Shown here one piece after another: positions 51,806 to 61,414 of a stretch of 64,000 nucleotides of DNA (position 1 is its first letter; every line of letters starts with the position of its first letter). Position numbers and translations under genes: made by a program. The notes beneath the pieces are model-generated. The model saw nothing but the letters and a program-made list of their open reading frames with translations, did not search any database and was not told where the DNA came from. Source of the DNA: Streptomyces sp. Ncost-T10-10d (GTDB lineage: Bacteria; Actinomycetota; Actinomycetes; Streptomycetales; Streptomycetaceae); assembly GCF_900091955.1 (NCBI RefSeq), contig NZ_FMDF01000051.1:1-64000 (forward strand), read 5' to 3'.

Positions 51806-53197
51806 ATGAGCCGATCCGCACACCCCGCCGGACCCCGTCACGCCGATGTCATGACGGAAGGGCACTACACGGCCCCGCCCGCCGATCTCAACGTCCTGGA
51901 CGAGAAGGTCTGGGCCCGTACCGTCGCCCGCAACGAGGACGGTGCGGTCACCGTCGGCGGGATCGAAGTGACGCGACTGGCCGAGCAGTTCGGCACCCCC
52001 GCCTACTTCCTCGACGAGAGCGACTTCCGGGCCCGCTGCCGGGCCTGGGCCGACGCGTTCGGACGCGACGCCGATGTGTTCTACGCCGGGAAGGCGTTCC
52101 TGTCGCGGGCGATCGTGCGCTGGCTCAAGGAGGAGGGGCTCAACCTCGACGTCTGCTCCGGGGGAGAGCTGACCTGCGCTCTGGACGCCGGGATGCCCGC
52201 CGAGCGCATCGCCTTCCACGGCAACAACAAGACCGTCGCGGAGATCGAGAGGGCGGTCACCGCCGGCGTCGGGCGGATCGTGCTCGACTCCTTCCAGGAG
52301 ATCGCCCGGGTCGCGCACATCGCGCAGGGGCTCGGCAAGCGGCAGCGCGTACAGATCCGGGTGACCGTCGGCGTCGAGGCACACACCCACGAGTTCATCG
52401 CCACCGCACACGAGGACCAGAAGTTCGGGATCGCGCTGGCCGGGGGGCAGGCGGCCGAGGCGGTGCGCCGGGCGCTCACCCTCGACGGGCTCGAACTCAT
52501 CGGCATCCACTCACACATCGGCTCGCAGATCTTCGACATGGCCGGCTTCGAGGTCTCCGCCCGGCGCGTGGTGCAGCTGCTCGCCGAGGTGCGCGACGAG
52601 CACGGCATCGAGCTGCCCGAGATCGACCTGGGCGGCGGGCTGGGCATCGCCTACACCTCCGAGGACGATCCGCGCGAGCCGCACGAGATCGCCAAGGCGC
52701 TAGGCGACATCGTCACCCGTGAGTGTGAGGCGGCGGGGCTCGCCACCCCGCGGATCTCCGTCGAGCCGGGGCGCGCCATCGTCGGCCCCACCGCGTTCAC
52801 GCTGTACGAGGTCGGCACGATCAAGCCCCTGGAGGGGCTGCGTACGTACGTCAGCGTCGACGGCGGCATGTCGGACAACATCCGCACCGCGCTGTACGAC
52901 GCCGAGTACAGCGTCGCGCTCGTCTCGCGCACCTCCGACGCCGAGCCGATGCTCGTGCGTGTCGTCGGCAAGCACTGCGAGAGCGGCGACATCGTGGTCA
53001 AGGACGCGTTCCTGCCGTCCGACCTGGCGCCCGGCGATCTGATCGCCGTGCCCGCCACCGGTGCGTACTGCCGCTCCATGGCGAGCAACTACAACCATGC
53101 CCTGCGCCCGCCCGTCGTCGCCGTGCGCGACGGGGAGGCGCGAGTGATCGTCCGGCGCGAGACGGAGGAAGATCTCCTGCGTCTCGATGTCGGCTGA
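51806..53197 (+). CDS. lysA: Diaminopimelate decarboxylase
   Basis: A 463-residue PLP-dependent fold-III decarboxylase that converts meso-diaminopimelate to lysine in the cytoplasm. PLP-binding Lys96 is in [18 protein letters not shown] and [12 protein letters not shown] bind PLP phosphate, and the partner-subunit Cys region is near CESGDI. The N-terminal extension of ~30 residues is usual in Streptomyces LysA. ATG at 51806. It is the first of the aspartate-family genes lysA-hom-thrC-thrB. Confidence 0.97.
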   Translation: MSRSAHPAGPRHADVMTEGHYTAPPADLNVLDEKVWARTVARNEDGAVTVGGIEVTRLAEQFGTPAYFLDESDFRARCRAWADAFGRDADVFYAGKAFLSRAIVRWLKEEGLNLDVCSGGELTCALDAGMPAERIAFHGNNKTVAEIERAVTAGVGRIVLDSFQEIARVAHIAQGLGKRQRVQIRVTVGVEAHTHEFIATAHEDQKFGIALAGGQAAEAVRRALTLDGLELIGIHSHIGSQIFDMAGFEVSARRVVQLLAEVRDEHGIELPEIDLGGGLGIAYTSEDDPREPHEIAKALGDIVTRECEAAGLATPRISVEPGRAIVGPTAFTLYEVGTIKPLEGLRTYVSVDGGMSDNIRTALYDAEYSVALVSRTSDAEPMLVRVVGKHCESGDIVVKDAFLPSDLAPGDLIAVPATGAYCRSMASNYNHALRPPVVAVRDGEARVIVRRETEEDLLRLDVG

Positions 53198-53292
53198 TGA
53201 AATAGATGTCTCAGGATCCGGACGAGTGGCAGAAACTCCCGTCTGGTGAGTGAGACTGGTCCACACATCAGATGTAAAGGAAACGAGGTCGG

Positions 53293-54648
53293 ATGATGCG
53301 TACGCGTCCGCTGAAGGTGGCGCTGCTGGGCTGTGGAGTGGTCGGCTCAGAGGTGGCGCGCATCATGACGACGCACGCCGCCGATCTCGCCGCGCGCATC
53401 GGCGCGCCGGTCGAGCTCGCCGGTGTCGCCGTGCGCCGGCCCTCCAAGGTGCGGGAGGGGATCGACCCCGCACTGATCACCACCGATGCGACGGCCCTGG
53501 TCAAACGGGGCGACATCGACGTCGTCATCGAGGTCATCGGTGGCATCGAGCCCGCCCGTACCCTCATCACCACCGCCTTCGAGCACGGCGCGAGTGTCGT
53601 CTCCGCCAACAAGGCGCTGCTTGCCGAGGACGGCGCCGCTCTGCACGCCGCCGCCGAGCAGTACGGCCGGGACCTCTACTACGAGGCCGCCGTGGCCGGC
53701 GCCATCCCGCTCGTACGGCCGCTGCGTGAATCCCTTGCCGGGGACAAGGTCAACCGGGTCCTCGGCATCGTGAACGGCACCACCAACTTCATCCTCGACC
53801 GGATGGACACCAGTGGCGCCGGATACTCCGAGGCGCTCGACGAGGCCACCGCTCTCGGGTACGCCGAGGCCGACCCGACCGCCGACGTCGAGGGCTTCGA
53901 CGCCGCCGCCAAGGCCGCGATCCTGGCCGGAATCGCCTTCCACACCCGGGTGAAGATCGGTGAGGTGCACCGCGAGGGCATCACCGAGGTCACCGCCTCC
54001 GACATCGCCTCGGCCCGCCGCATGGGCTGCACCGTCAAGCTCCTCGCCATCTGCGAGCGTGCCGCCGACGGGCAGTCCGTCACCGCGCGTGTGCATCCGG
54101 CGATGATCCCGCTGAGTCACCCGCTCGCCTCCGTCCGCGAGGCGTACAACGCGGTCTTCGTCGAGGCCGAGGCGGCCGGACAGCTCATGTTCTACGGCCC
54201 CGGCGCCGGTGGCTCGCCGACCGCCTCCGCGGTCCTCGGCGACCTCGTCGCGGTCTGCCGCAACAAACTCAACGAGGCCACCGGCCCCGGCGAGTCCGCG
54301 TACACGCGTCTGCCGGTCAGCCCCATGGGCGAGGTCGTCACGCGGTACCACATCAGCCTCGACGTGGCGGACAAGCCTGGCGTACTCGCCCAGGTCGCGA
54401 CGGTCTTCGCCGAACAGGGCGTATCCATCGATACGGTCCGTCAGCAAGGCCGAAATCCAGGCAGCGGCGACGAAGTCGCCATCGAGCAGGGTGGCGGCGG
54501 GCGACGGTCGGGCGGAGGCGGCGAGGCATCCCTCGTCGTCGTCACCCACCGCGCGCCCGACGCCGCCCTCTCGGCGACCGTCGAAGCGCTGCGCAAGCTC
54601 GACACCGTGCGCGGTGTCGCCAGCATCATGCGTGTTGAAGGGGAGTAA
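53293..54648 (+). CDS. hom: Homoserine dehydrogenase with unusual ACT-domain insertion
   Basis: A 451-residue enzyme reducing aspartate semialdehyde to homoserine. It has a Rossmann NAD(P) fold (VALLGCGVVGSEVARI), the catalytic domain with GIVNGTTNFIL, and DPTADVEGFDAAAK. The C-terminal ACT domain (~350-450) mediates threonine feedback. Within it, after TVRQQGR (~residue 386), about 21 extra residues rich in Gly/Arg (SGDEVAIEQGGGGRRSGGG) precede EASLVVVTHRAP. Relatives of ~430 residues have only one residue there. The insertion keeps the frame and lies in a loop. Start is ATG at 53293 after AAAGGAAACGAGG, or the next ATG. Confidence 0.95.
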   Translation: MMRTRPLKVALLGCGVVGSEVARIMTTHAADLAARIGAPVELAGVAVRRPSKVREGIDPALITTDATALVKRGDIDVVIEVIGGIEPARTLITTAFEHGASVVSANKALLAEDGAALHAAAEQYGRDLYYEAAVAGAIPLVRPLRESLAGDKVNRVLGIVNGTTNFILDRMDTSGAGYSEALDEATALGYAEADPTADVEGFDAAAKAAILAGIAFHTRVKIGEVHREGITEVTASDIASARRMGCTVKLLAICERAADGQSVTARVHPAMIPLSHPLASVREAYNAVFVEAEAAGQLMFYGPGAGGSPTASAVLGDLVAVCRNKLNEATGPGESAYTRLPVSPMGEVVTRYHISLDVADKPGVLAQVATVFAEQGVSIDTVRQQGRNPGSGDEVAIEQGGGGRRSGGGGEASLVVVTHRAPDAALSATVEALRKLDTVRGVASIMRVEGE

Positions 54649-54654
54649 GGACCC

Positions 54655-55725
54655 ATGACCACCAAGGGCACCCACCAGTGGCGCGGCATCATCGAGGAGT
54701 ACCGGGACCGCCTTCCGGTCACGAGCACGACGCCGGTCGTCACGCTTCGTGAGGGCGGTACCCCGCTCGTCCCCGCTCAGGTCCTCTCCGAGCGCACGGG
54801 CTGCGAGGTGCACCTCAAGGTCGAGGGCGCCAACCCCACCGGGTCCTTCAAGGACCGCGGTATGACGATGGCGATCACCCGGGCCAAGGAGGAGGGCGCA
54901 CAGGCCGTCATCTGTGCCTCCACCGGCAATACCTCCGCCTCCGCCGCCGCGTACGCGGTGCGGGCCGGCATGGTCTGCGCCGTCCTCGTACCGCAGGGCA
55001 AGATCGCGCTCGGCAAGATGGGCCAGGCGCTCGTGCACGGCGCCAAGATCCTCCAGGTCGACGGCAATTTCGACGACTGCCTGACGCTGGCCCGCTCGCT
55101 CTCGGACAACTACCCGGTGGCGCTGGTCAATTCGGTCAACCCGGTCCGTATCGAGGGCCAGAAGACCGCTGCGTTCGAGATCGTCGACGCGCTCGGCGAC
55201 GCCCCGGACATCCATGTCCTCCCGGTCGGCAACGCGGGCAACATCACCGCGTACTGGAAGGGTTACAAGGAGTACGCGGGCGACAGCATGTCCACGCACA
55301 CCCCGCGCATGTGGGGCTTCCAGGCCTCCGGCTCCGCGCCCATCGTCCGCGGCGAGATCGTCAAGGACCCGTCGACCATCGCCACCGCGATCCGGATCGG
55401 CAACCCGGCCTCCTGGCAGTACGCGCTGGACGCCCGGGACGAATCGGGCGGTTTCATCGACGAGGTGACGGATCGCCAGATTCTGGCCGCCTACCGGCTG
55501 TTGGCCTCCCAGGAGGGCGTCTTCGTCGAGCCCGCTTCGGCCGCGTCCGTCGCCGGTCTGCTGAAGGCCGCCGAAGAGGGCAAGGTCGACCCGGGTCAGA
55601 AGATCGTCTGCACGGTCACCGGCAACGGGCTCAAGGACCCCGACTGGGCCGTCGCGGGCGCTCCGCAGCCGGTCACGGTCCCGGTCGACGCGGCCACCGC
55701 TGCCGAGAAGCTGGGCCTCGCGTAG
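54655..55725 (+). CDS. thrC: Threonine synthase
   Basis: A 356-residue PLP enzyme converting O-phosphohomoserine to threonine. PLP Lys is in [11 protein letters not shown]; the phosphate-binding glycines are in [11 protein letters not shown]. Length and start fit the short (class-I-like) actinobacterial ThrC. It begins six bases after the hom stop and is surely in one transcript with it. Two hairpins follow before thrB. Confidence 0.97.
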   Translation: MTTKGTHQWRGIIEEYRDRLPVTSTTPVVTLREGGTPLVPAQVLSERTGCEVHLKVEGANPTGSFKDRGMTMAITRAKEEGAQAVICASTGNTSASAAAYAVRAGMVCAVLVPQGKIALGKMGQALVHGAKILQVDGNFDDCLTLARSLSDNYPVALVNSVNPVRIEGQKTAAFEIVDALGDAPDIHVLPVGNAGNITAYWKGYKEYAGDSMSTHTPRMWGFQASGSAPIVRGEIVKDPSTIATAIRIGNPASWQYALDARDESGGFIDEVTDRQILAAYRLLASQEGVFVEPASAASVAGLLKAAEEGKVDPGQKIVCTVTGNGLKDPDWAVAGAPQPVTVPVDAATAAEKLGLA

Positions 55726-55781
55726 GCCCCGAGGTCGGCCGGCAGGCGCCTCGTTCGTCTGTCGGTAAGAACCCAGCTCAA

Positions 55782-55800
55782 CCGCCCCTTTTCGGGGCGG
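55782..55800 (+). terminator. Hairpin after thrC
   Basis: Seven-base GC arms (55782-55788, 55794-55800) around a TTTTC loop lie 56 bp after the thrC stop. No downstream T-run. It may reduce rather than stop transcription into thrB. Confidence 0.5.
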
Positions 55801-55803
55801 AGA

Positions 55804-55847
55804 GCGCATAGGAGGCGGGCGACACGCATCGTGCGCCTCCTGTGCGC
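55804..55847 (+). promoter_or_regulatory. Second hairpin in the thrC-thrB gap
   Basis: Arms 55804-55817 and 55834-55847 pair at 13 of 14 positions around a 16-nt loop, immediately after the first hairpin. With ~187 bp left before thrB this could be an attenuator or 5'-leader structure of thrB. No leader peptide rich in threonine is visible. Confidence 0.4.
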
Positions 55848-56033
55848 CCTATGTCGCCACGGAACCTTCCTTCGATAAGCTGTACCCAACCCGCCCGCCG
55901 CATCTGCCGCGGTGCAAGGGCCGTTGTGGCCGTCGGTTCCCCGGAATCCCACTCCCCGCCGCCACGACCTCCCGCCAGCATCGAGAAAACGCTTCACCAC
56001 CCCCGCTGTCTCACAAGGAGAGTCGTCTAAGCG

Positions 56034-56951
56034 ATGGCCGGTCCCGCCTTCCGAGCCGCCGCCGTCCGGGTGCGCGTCCCTGCGACCAGCGCCAACCTGG
56101 GCCCGGGTTTCGACGCCTTCGGCCTGTCGCTGGGGCTGTACGACGACGTCGTCGTCCGCGTGGCCGACTCCGGACTGCACATCGACATCGCGGGTGAGGG
56201 CGCGGACACGCTGCCCCGCGACGAGAGCCACCTCCTCGTACGCTCCTTGCGCACGGCCTTCGACCTGCTCGGCGGACAGCCCCGCGGCCTGGAGATCGTC
56301 TGCGCCAACCGGATCCCGCACGGACGTGGCCTCGGCTCCTCCTCCGCCGCCATCTGTGCCGGCATCGTCGCCGCCCGCGCCGTGACGACCGGCGGTGACG
56401 CCCGGCTCGACGACGCCGCGCTGCTGGAACTCGCCACCGAGATCGAGGGCCACCCCGACAATGTCGCGGCCTGTCTGCTCGGCGGGTTCACCCTTGCCTG
56501 GATGGACGGCGGATCGGCCCGCGCCATCAGGATGGACCCCGCAGATTCCATCGTTCCGGTGGTTTTCGTCCCCAGCAAGCCGGTCCTGACCGAGACCGCC
56601 CGCGGACTGCTGCCGCGCACGGTCCCGCATGTCGACGCCGCCTTCAACGCAGGCCGTTCCGCGCTCCTCGTCGAGGCCCTGACCAGACACCCCGAGCTGC
56701 TGCTCACCGCCACCGAGGACCGGCTGCACCAGGAGTACCGTGCCCCGGCGATGCCGCAGAGCGTGGAACTCGTGAACCGACTGCGCGCCGACGGCATCCC
56801 CGCAGTCATCTCCGGTGCCGGGCCGACGGTGCTCGCACTGGCCGAGGACGGTGCGGCCGACAAGGTCGCACAGCTGGCGGGCGAGGGATGGGCGGCCAAT
56901 CGGCTGACTCTCGACGCCCCGGGTGCGAGTGTGCTGCCGCTCGCCCCGTAG
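56034..56951 (+). CDS. thrB: Homoserine kinase
   Basis: A 305-residue GHMP-family kinase phosphorylating homoserine for ThrC. The GHMP ATP loop is IPHGRGLGSSSAAI. The N-terminal RVRVPATSANLGPGFDAFG motif and the C-terminal AVISGAGPTVLAL block are typical of ThrB. ATG at 56034 has AAGGAGAG 12 bases upstream. It is separated from thrC by two hairpins, so it may have partly independent expression. Confidence 0.97.
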   Translation: MAGPAFRAAAVRVRVPATSANLGPGFDAFGLSLGLYDDVVVRVADSGLHIDIAGEGADTLPRDESHLLVRSLRTAFDLLGGQPRGLEIVCANRIPHGRGLGSSSAAICAGIVAARAVTTGGDARLDDAALLELATEIEGHPDNVAACLLGGFTLAWMDGGSARAIRMDPADSIVPVVFVPSKPVLTETARGLLPRTVPHVDAAFNAGRSALLVEALTRHPELLLTATEDRLHQEYRAPAMPQSVELVNRLRADGIPAVISGAGPTVLALAEDGAADKVAQLAGEGWAANRLTLDAPGASVLPLAP

Positions 56952-57344
56952 CCGAGAAGTGATTGCCGGTGAGTGAGAGGGGGAATGTTTGTTGGAGCCG
57001 GTAGTGTTAACCTCAAGTCTGCAACCGACGTCTATGTGGCGCGTTGCTTCGTGTCCCTTTCCGGGACCACCAATTCTTCCGGGAGCCTCCCCAACTGCCT
57101 GAGCAGCCTGCCTGAGCAGTTTCGTGCACGCTCCGGAACCGGCACGACACCCCTCGCTTGTCCAGGAGTGGGCCGAGCAGGGGGATGCTCGCGCCGGACC
57201 CTTGCACACCTTCATCTCTCCGCCGTACCCGGCGGACCACCGCCCCGGCACGGTCCGCGATCCGCAAGATCACAGACCGCAGTCGGACAGCACAACCGGT
57301 CGCCGAGCCAGAAGGCCGACGTCCGCTCCAGGGAAGGACCCTTC
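56952..57344 (+). promoter_or_regulatory. 393-bp rho leader with a duplicated 12-mer
   Basis: No gene is seen between thrB and the rho GTG. The 12-mer CTGCCTGAGCAG occurs twice in tandem (57095-57106 and 57108-57119), each able to form a CTGC/GCAG mini-hairpin. An AT-richer patch near 56995-57015 (TTGTTGGAG ... TAGTGTTAACC) may be the promoter, giving a 5' UTR of over 300 nt. A long leader fits autoregulation of rho, as known in other bacteria. Confidence 0.5.
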
Positions 57345-59363
57345 GTGAGCGACACCACCGATCTGATGGGCGTGACTGCCGACAAGAGCGTCGACAGCGC
57401 CGCGCCCGCCGAAGGTGCTGCCACTGGCACCACCGCACGGCGCCGCCGCTCCGGCACCGGCCTTGACGGCATGGTCCTGGCCGAGCTGCAGCAGGTCGCG
57501 TCCGGCCTCGGCATCAAGGGCACTGCGCGGATGCGCAAGGGCCAGTTGATCGAGGTCATCAAGGAGGCGCAGGCCGGTAGCTCCGCCGCGCCCAAGGCCG
57601 CCGCGCCCGCCGCGGATGCCGAGACCAAGCCGAAGCGCCGTGCCACCTCCAAGGCGCGCACCGGGGACGAGTCCGCGGCCGCCGCGCCCGCCGAGAAGGC
57701 CGCCGCGCAGCAGCAGATCGACATCCCCGGCCAGCCGGCCAGCGACGACCAGCCCACGGGTGAGCGTCGTCGGCGTCGTGCGACCGCCCAGGCGGGCAGC
57801 CCGGAGACCAAGGCGGAGAGCAAGCCGGCCGCCGAGGCCAAGGCGGAGACCCAGGCCGAGCCGAAGAGCGACGACCGCACCGACGCCAAGGCCGAAGCCG
57901 CCGCCGATACGGCCGAGGGCCGCCGGGGCGACCGCCAGGACCGCGGCCAGCGGGGTGACCGTCAGGAGCGTGGCGAGCGCGGGGAGCGCCGCGACCGTCA
58001 GCGCGACCGCCGCGGCAAGGGCGACGAGCAGGGCGGTGGCCAGGGCCAGCAGGGCGGCCAGCGCCAGCAGCGCCAGGGCCAGCAGCAGGGCGGCGGCCCG
58101 CAGGACGACGGTTACGACGACGAGGCAGGCGGCCGTCGCGGTCGTCGCGGCCGCTACCGCGACCGCCGTGGCCGCCGCGGCCGCGAGGACTTCGCCAGCG
58201 AGGTCCCCGTCTCGGACGACGACGTCCTGATCCCCGTCGCGGGCATCCTGGACATCCTCGACAACTACGCGTTCATCCGGACCTCCGGCTACCTGCCGGG
58301 CCCGAACGACGTGTACGTCTCGCTCGCCCAGGTCCGCAAGAACGGCCTGCGCAAGGGTGACCACGTCACCGGTGCGGTGCGCCAGCCCAAGGACGGCGAG
58401 CGTCGCGAGAAGTTCAACGCGCTGGTCCGCCTCGACTCGGTCAACGGCATGGCGCCCGAAACCGGCCGCGGCCGCCCGGAGTTCCAGAAGCTGACCCCGC
58501 TCTACCCGCAGGACCGGCTCCGCCTGGAGACCGACTCCAACGTCCTGACGACGCGGATCATCGACCTGGTCGCACCGATCGGCAAGGGCCAGCGAGGCCT
58601 GATCGTGGCCCCGCCGAAGACCGGCAAGACCATGATCCTGCAGGCGATCGCCAACGCGATCACGGTCAACAGCCCCGAGTGCCACCTGATGGTCGTCCTG
58701 GTCGACGAGCGTCCGGAAGAGGTCACCGACATGCAGCGGTCGGTGAAGGGCGAGGTCATCTCCTCGACCTTCGACCGTCCCGCCGAGGACCACACCACCG
58801 TCGCCGAGCTGGCCATCGAGCGCGCCAAGCGTCTCGTCGAGCTGGGTCACGACGTGGTCGTCCTGCTGGACTCGATCACCCGCCTCGGCCGTGCGTACAA
58901 CCTCGCGGCCCCGGCTTCCGGCCGCATCCTGTCCGGTGGTGTCGACTCGACCGCGCTGTACCCGCCGAAGCGCTTCTTCGGTGCCGCGCGCAACATCGAG
59001 GACGGCGGCTCGCTGACCATCCTGGCCACCGCGCTCGTCGAGACCGGCTCGCGCATGGACGAGGTGATCTTCGAGGAGTTCAAGGGCACCGGCAACATGG
59101 AGCTCAAGCTCGACCGGAAGCTCTCGGACAAGCGCATCTTCCCGGCGGTGGACGTCGATGCGTCCAGCACCCGTAAGGAAGAAATCCTGCTCGGCAGTGA
59201 CGAGTTGGCCATTGTCTGGAAGCTGCGCCGGGTGCTGCACGCGCTCGACCAGCAGCAGGCGATCGAGCTTCTCCTGGACCGGATGAAGAAGACCCAGTCC
59301 AACGCGGAGTTCCTGCTCCAGATCCAGAAGACGACGCCGGCTCCGGGCAACGGCAACGACTGA
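57345..59363 (+). CDS. rho: Transcription termination factor Rho with Arg/Gly-rich insert
   Basis: A 672-residue RNA-dependent hexameric helicase. The N-terminal helix bundle (~38-85, LAELQQVASGLGIKGTARMRKGQL) is separated from the cold-shock-like RNA-binding domain (~285-360, DDVLIPVAGILDILDNYAFIR) by ~190 residues of Ala/Lys then Arg/Gly/Gln/Asp-rich low-complexity sequence (RGDRQDRGQRGDRQERGERG). Walker A is APPKTGKTM (~422-430), with LVDERPEEVTDM and LLDSITRLGRAYN downstream. High-GC actinobacteria have such inserts, which raise RNA affinity or drive condensation. GTG at 57345 has GGGAAGGA upstream. A strong hairpin follows the stop. Confidence 0.96.
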   Translation: MSDTTDLMGVTADKSVDSAAPAEGAATGTTARRRRSGTGLDGMVLAELQQVASGLGIKGTARMRKGQLIEVIKEAQAGSSAAPKAAAPAADAETKPKRRATSKARTGDESAAAAPAEKAAAQQQIDIPGQPASDDQPTGERRRRRATAQAGSPETKAESKPAAEAKAETQAEPKSDDRTDAKAEAAADTAEGRRGDRQDRGQRGDRQERGERGERRDRQRDRRGKGDEQGGGQGQQGGQRQQRQGQQQGGGPQDDGYDDEAGGRRGRRGRYRDRRGRRGREDFASEVPVSDDDVLIPVAGILDILDNYAFIRTSGYLPGPNDVYVSLAQVRKNGLRKGDHVTGAVRQPKDGERREKFNALVRLDSVNGMAPETGRGRPEFQKLTPLYPQDRLRLETDSNVLTTRIIDLVAPIGKGQRGLIVAPPKTGKTMILQAIANAITVNSPECHLMVVLVDERPEEVTDMQRSVKGEVISSTFDRPAEDHTTVAELAIERAKRLVELGHDVVVLLDSITRLGRAYNLAAPASGRILSGGVDSTALYPPKRFFGAARNIEDGGSLTILATALVETGSRMDEVIFEEFKGTGNMELKLDRKLSDKRIFPAVDVDASSTRKEEILLGSDELAIVWKLRRVLHALDQQQAIELLLDRMKKTQSNAEFLLQIQKTTPAPGNGND

Positions 59364-59388
59364 CGTCGTACCCGGATCGGCTGAATCA

Positions 59389-59428
59389 CAGGACCGCCCC
59401 CGTCACTTCGGTGACGGAGGCGGTCCTG
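59389..59428 (+). terminator. Terminator of rho
   Basis: Outer arms CAGGACCGCC (59389-59398) and its complement (59419-59428), plus an inner GTCAC-TTCG-GTGAC stem-loop, form a nearly continuous 18-bp hairpin 26 bp after the rho stop. Confidence 0.8.
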
Positions 59429-59787
59429 CGTCGTAGGGGTCCGCGCATGTGGCGCAGTCGATTCGACCCTTTCGACCGATCCGAGACCTTCGCCACACAA
59501 GCGCCACGACGGCAGGGGTCACCACGATGCCTGTACCTGGCAAGAAACCGCAGGTGAGCGCGGGATCACCAGCTGTTCATGAAGGCCGTCGATCCCTTTT
59601 GTCCTCACGCCGGCGTGACAGGTCGCTGTGCAACCCTTATTTGTGCCGCGACGTCGTACGAAGTGGCAACAAGTCGCCGAAGCCGACAGAACCAGTGCCG
59701 CGACACGGCTGCAGGGATCGGGGCCTGCCCGGCGGATCAGGGCCGGACGGGCCCGGGTCGGGAGAAGCTGACGACAGAGGGAGAGGG
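59429..59787. promoter_or_regulatory. 359-bp upstream region of the LCP gene
   Basis: No gene is called. The stretch 59580-59700 is less GC-rich than its surroundings and presumably holds the promoter; a long leader is possible. I looked for a c-di-AMP riboswitch pattern and saw none. GAGGGAGAGGG immediately before the ATG at 59788 is the ribosome site. Confidence 0.4.
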
Positions 59788-60891
59788 ATGACCGAGCAGA
59801 GCGGGAGCGGCGGCCGAATACGCCCCACCGGCAAACGCCGGAAGAGACCTTCCCGTCGCCGCAGGGCGACGGTGATCGCCGCATGGACCCTGGCCGGTGC
59901 CGTGGTCGTCGGCGGCGGCGGGCTCGGATACGCCTACTTCAAGCTCAACGGCAATCTCAAGGCCGTCGACATCAACGCGGCGCTCGGAAAGAACCGCCCC
60001 GACAACGTCGACAACGGCTCCGAGGACATCCTCGTGCTCGGCTCGGACTCCCGCTCCGGCGCGAACTCGAAGTACGGCGCCGACGAGGGCACGGCCCGTT
60101 CCGACACCGCGATGGTCGTGCACATCAACAAGGGCCACAAAAGCGCCTCCGTCGTCTCCATCCCGCGCGACACCCTCATCACCCGCCCCGAGTGCACCAG
60201 CGACACCACGGGGCAGCCCGTCGCGGGCGAGCAGCGCGCGATGTTCAACACGGCGTACGAGGTCGGCGGACCGGCCTGTGCGGTCAAGACCGTCGAGTCC
60301 ATGTCCGGCATCCGCATGGACCACTACCTCGAAGTCGACTTCACCGGCTTCAAGAAGCTCATCGACGAGCTGGGCGGCGTGAAGATCACCACCACCAGGG
60401 CGATCAACGACTCCAAGAGTCATCTGAATCTCGAACCCGGCACCCACACGCTCGACGGCGAGCAGTCGCTGGGCCTCGTCCGCACCCGCAAGAGCGTCGG
60501 CGACGGCAGCGACCTCGGCCGCATCCAGCTTCAGCAGGCGTTCATCAAGGCGCTGATGGAACAGGTCAAGAACGTCGGGGTGTTCTCGAATCCGAAGACT
60601 CTCTTCGACCTCGCGAACACGGCGACAAAGGCCATCACCACCGACTCCGACCTGGGTTCGGTCCAGCAGCTCACCGGCTTCGCGAACGGCCTCAAGGGGC
60701 TCGGCTCGAAGAACGTCCACATGGTCACCCTGCCCGTGCAGTACGACCCGGCCGACCCGAACCGCGTCGTACCGCTGGAGGAATCCGCCCAGCAGGTGTG
60801 GACGGCGCTCAAGCACGACAAGGCCATCCCCGCCTCCGCCACCGAGAAGTCGGCGGGCGACAAGGGCGTCGCGGGCGGCATCGTCCGGTGA
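59788..60891 (+). CDS. LytR-CpsA-Psr (LCP) family cell-wall polymer ligase
   Basis: A 367-residue type II membrane protein. A basic cytoplasmic start (RRKRPSRRRRATV) is followed by a TM helix (~28-50) and an extracytoplasmic LCP domain (~70-270). The domain has EDILVLGSDSR, RSDTAMVVHINKGHKSASVVSIPRDT, and the Arg-rich LVRTRKSVGDGSDLGRIQLQQ catalytic block. LCP enzymes transfer teichoic-acid or arabinogalactan-like polymers onto peptidoglycan. It has an ATG start. It is followed after 142 bp by rpmE and likely has its own promoter in the 59.4-59.8 kb region. Confidence 0.93.
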   Translation: MTEQSGSGGRIRPTGKRRKRPSRRRRATVIAAWTLAGAVVVGGGGLGYAYFKLNGNLKAVDINAALGKNRPDNVDNGSEDILVLGSDSRSGANSKYGADEGTARSDTAMVVHINKGHKSASVVSIPRDTLITRPECTSDTTGQPVAGEQRAMFNTAYEVGGPACAVKTVESMSGIRMDHYLEVDFTGFKKLIDELGGVKITTTRAINDSKSHLNLEPGTHTLDGEQSLGLVRTRKSVGDGSDLGRIQLQQAFIKALMEQVKNVGVFSNPKTLFDLANTATKAITTDSDLGSVQQLTGFANGLKGLGSKNVHMVTLPVQYDPADPNRVVPLEESAQQVWTALKHDKAIPASATEKSAGDKGVAGGIVR

Positions 60892-61033
60892 CGGGGCGGG
60901 CCGGGAATAGTTGCGGCCCGCCCCCGGTTTTGGGAGATACGGCCGGTCCTGGCAGACTGGTACGTCGGCCCCGGTTCACGGACGCGCAATCCGCGCGTAC
61001 GACCCGGTGCCCTCCCGAACCTAGGAGAAACCC

Positions 61034-61258
61034 TTGAAGCGCGACATCCACCCCGAGTACGTCGAGACGCAGGTCAGCTGCACCTGTGGCGCGTCGTTCA
61101 CGACCCGGAGCACCATCGACGGCGGCACCATCCGCGCCGACGTCTGCTCCGAGTGCCACCCGTTCTACACGGGCAAGCAGAAGATCCTCGACACCGGTGG
61201 CCGCGTGGCCCGCTTCGAGGCCCGCTTCGGCAAGGCTGCCGGCTCCGCCAGCAAGTAG
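61034..61258 (+). CDS. rpmE: 50S ribosomal protein L31, zinc-binding (C+) form
   Basis: A 74-residue L31. The four zinc ligands Cys16, Cys18, Cys38 and Cys41 are all present ([23 protein letters not shown]). This is therefore the C+ paralog, which in Streptomyces is repressed-partner to a Zur-controlled C- copy elsewhere. TTG start after CTAGGAGAAACCC. A strong terminator follows. Confidence 0.97.
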   Translation: MKRDIHPEYVETQVSCTCGASFTTRSTIDGGTIRADVCSECHPFYTGKQKILDTGGRVARFEARFGKAAGSASK

Positions 61259-61270
61259 CGAGCCACTGCG

Positions 61271-61319
61271 CCGGTTCTCGGCGCCCTCTTCCCGGGGGCG
61301 CCGAGACCGGCGTTTTTTT
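61271..61319 (+). terminator. Intrinsic terminator after rpmE
   Basis: A 15-bp stem with one bulged base (61271-61286 with 61296-61310) is followed by CG and seven T. It is a classical rho-independent terminator 12 nt after the rpmE stop. Confidence 0.9.
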
Positions 61320-61414
61320 CCGGCCCGGGGTACGGGCCGTCCCCGTACCCCGGGCCCGGACAGCAGCACGCCGTCCAGCAGGCACGTCTGAGTGAAGAAA
61401 CCAGGAGCCCGAAG

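Noticed and set aside
53347..55809. Very long minus-strand open frame opposite hom and thrC
   Set aside because: It is a composition artefact of GC-rich codons; the plus-strand frames encode well-known enzymes and the minus frame has no domain.
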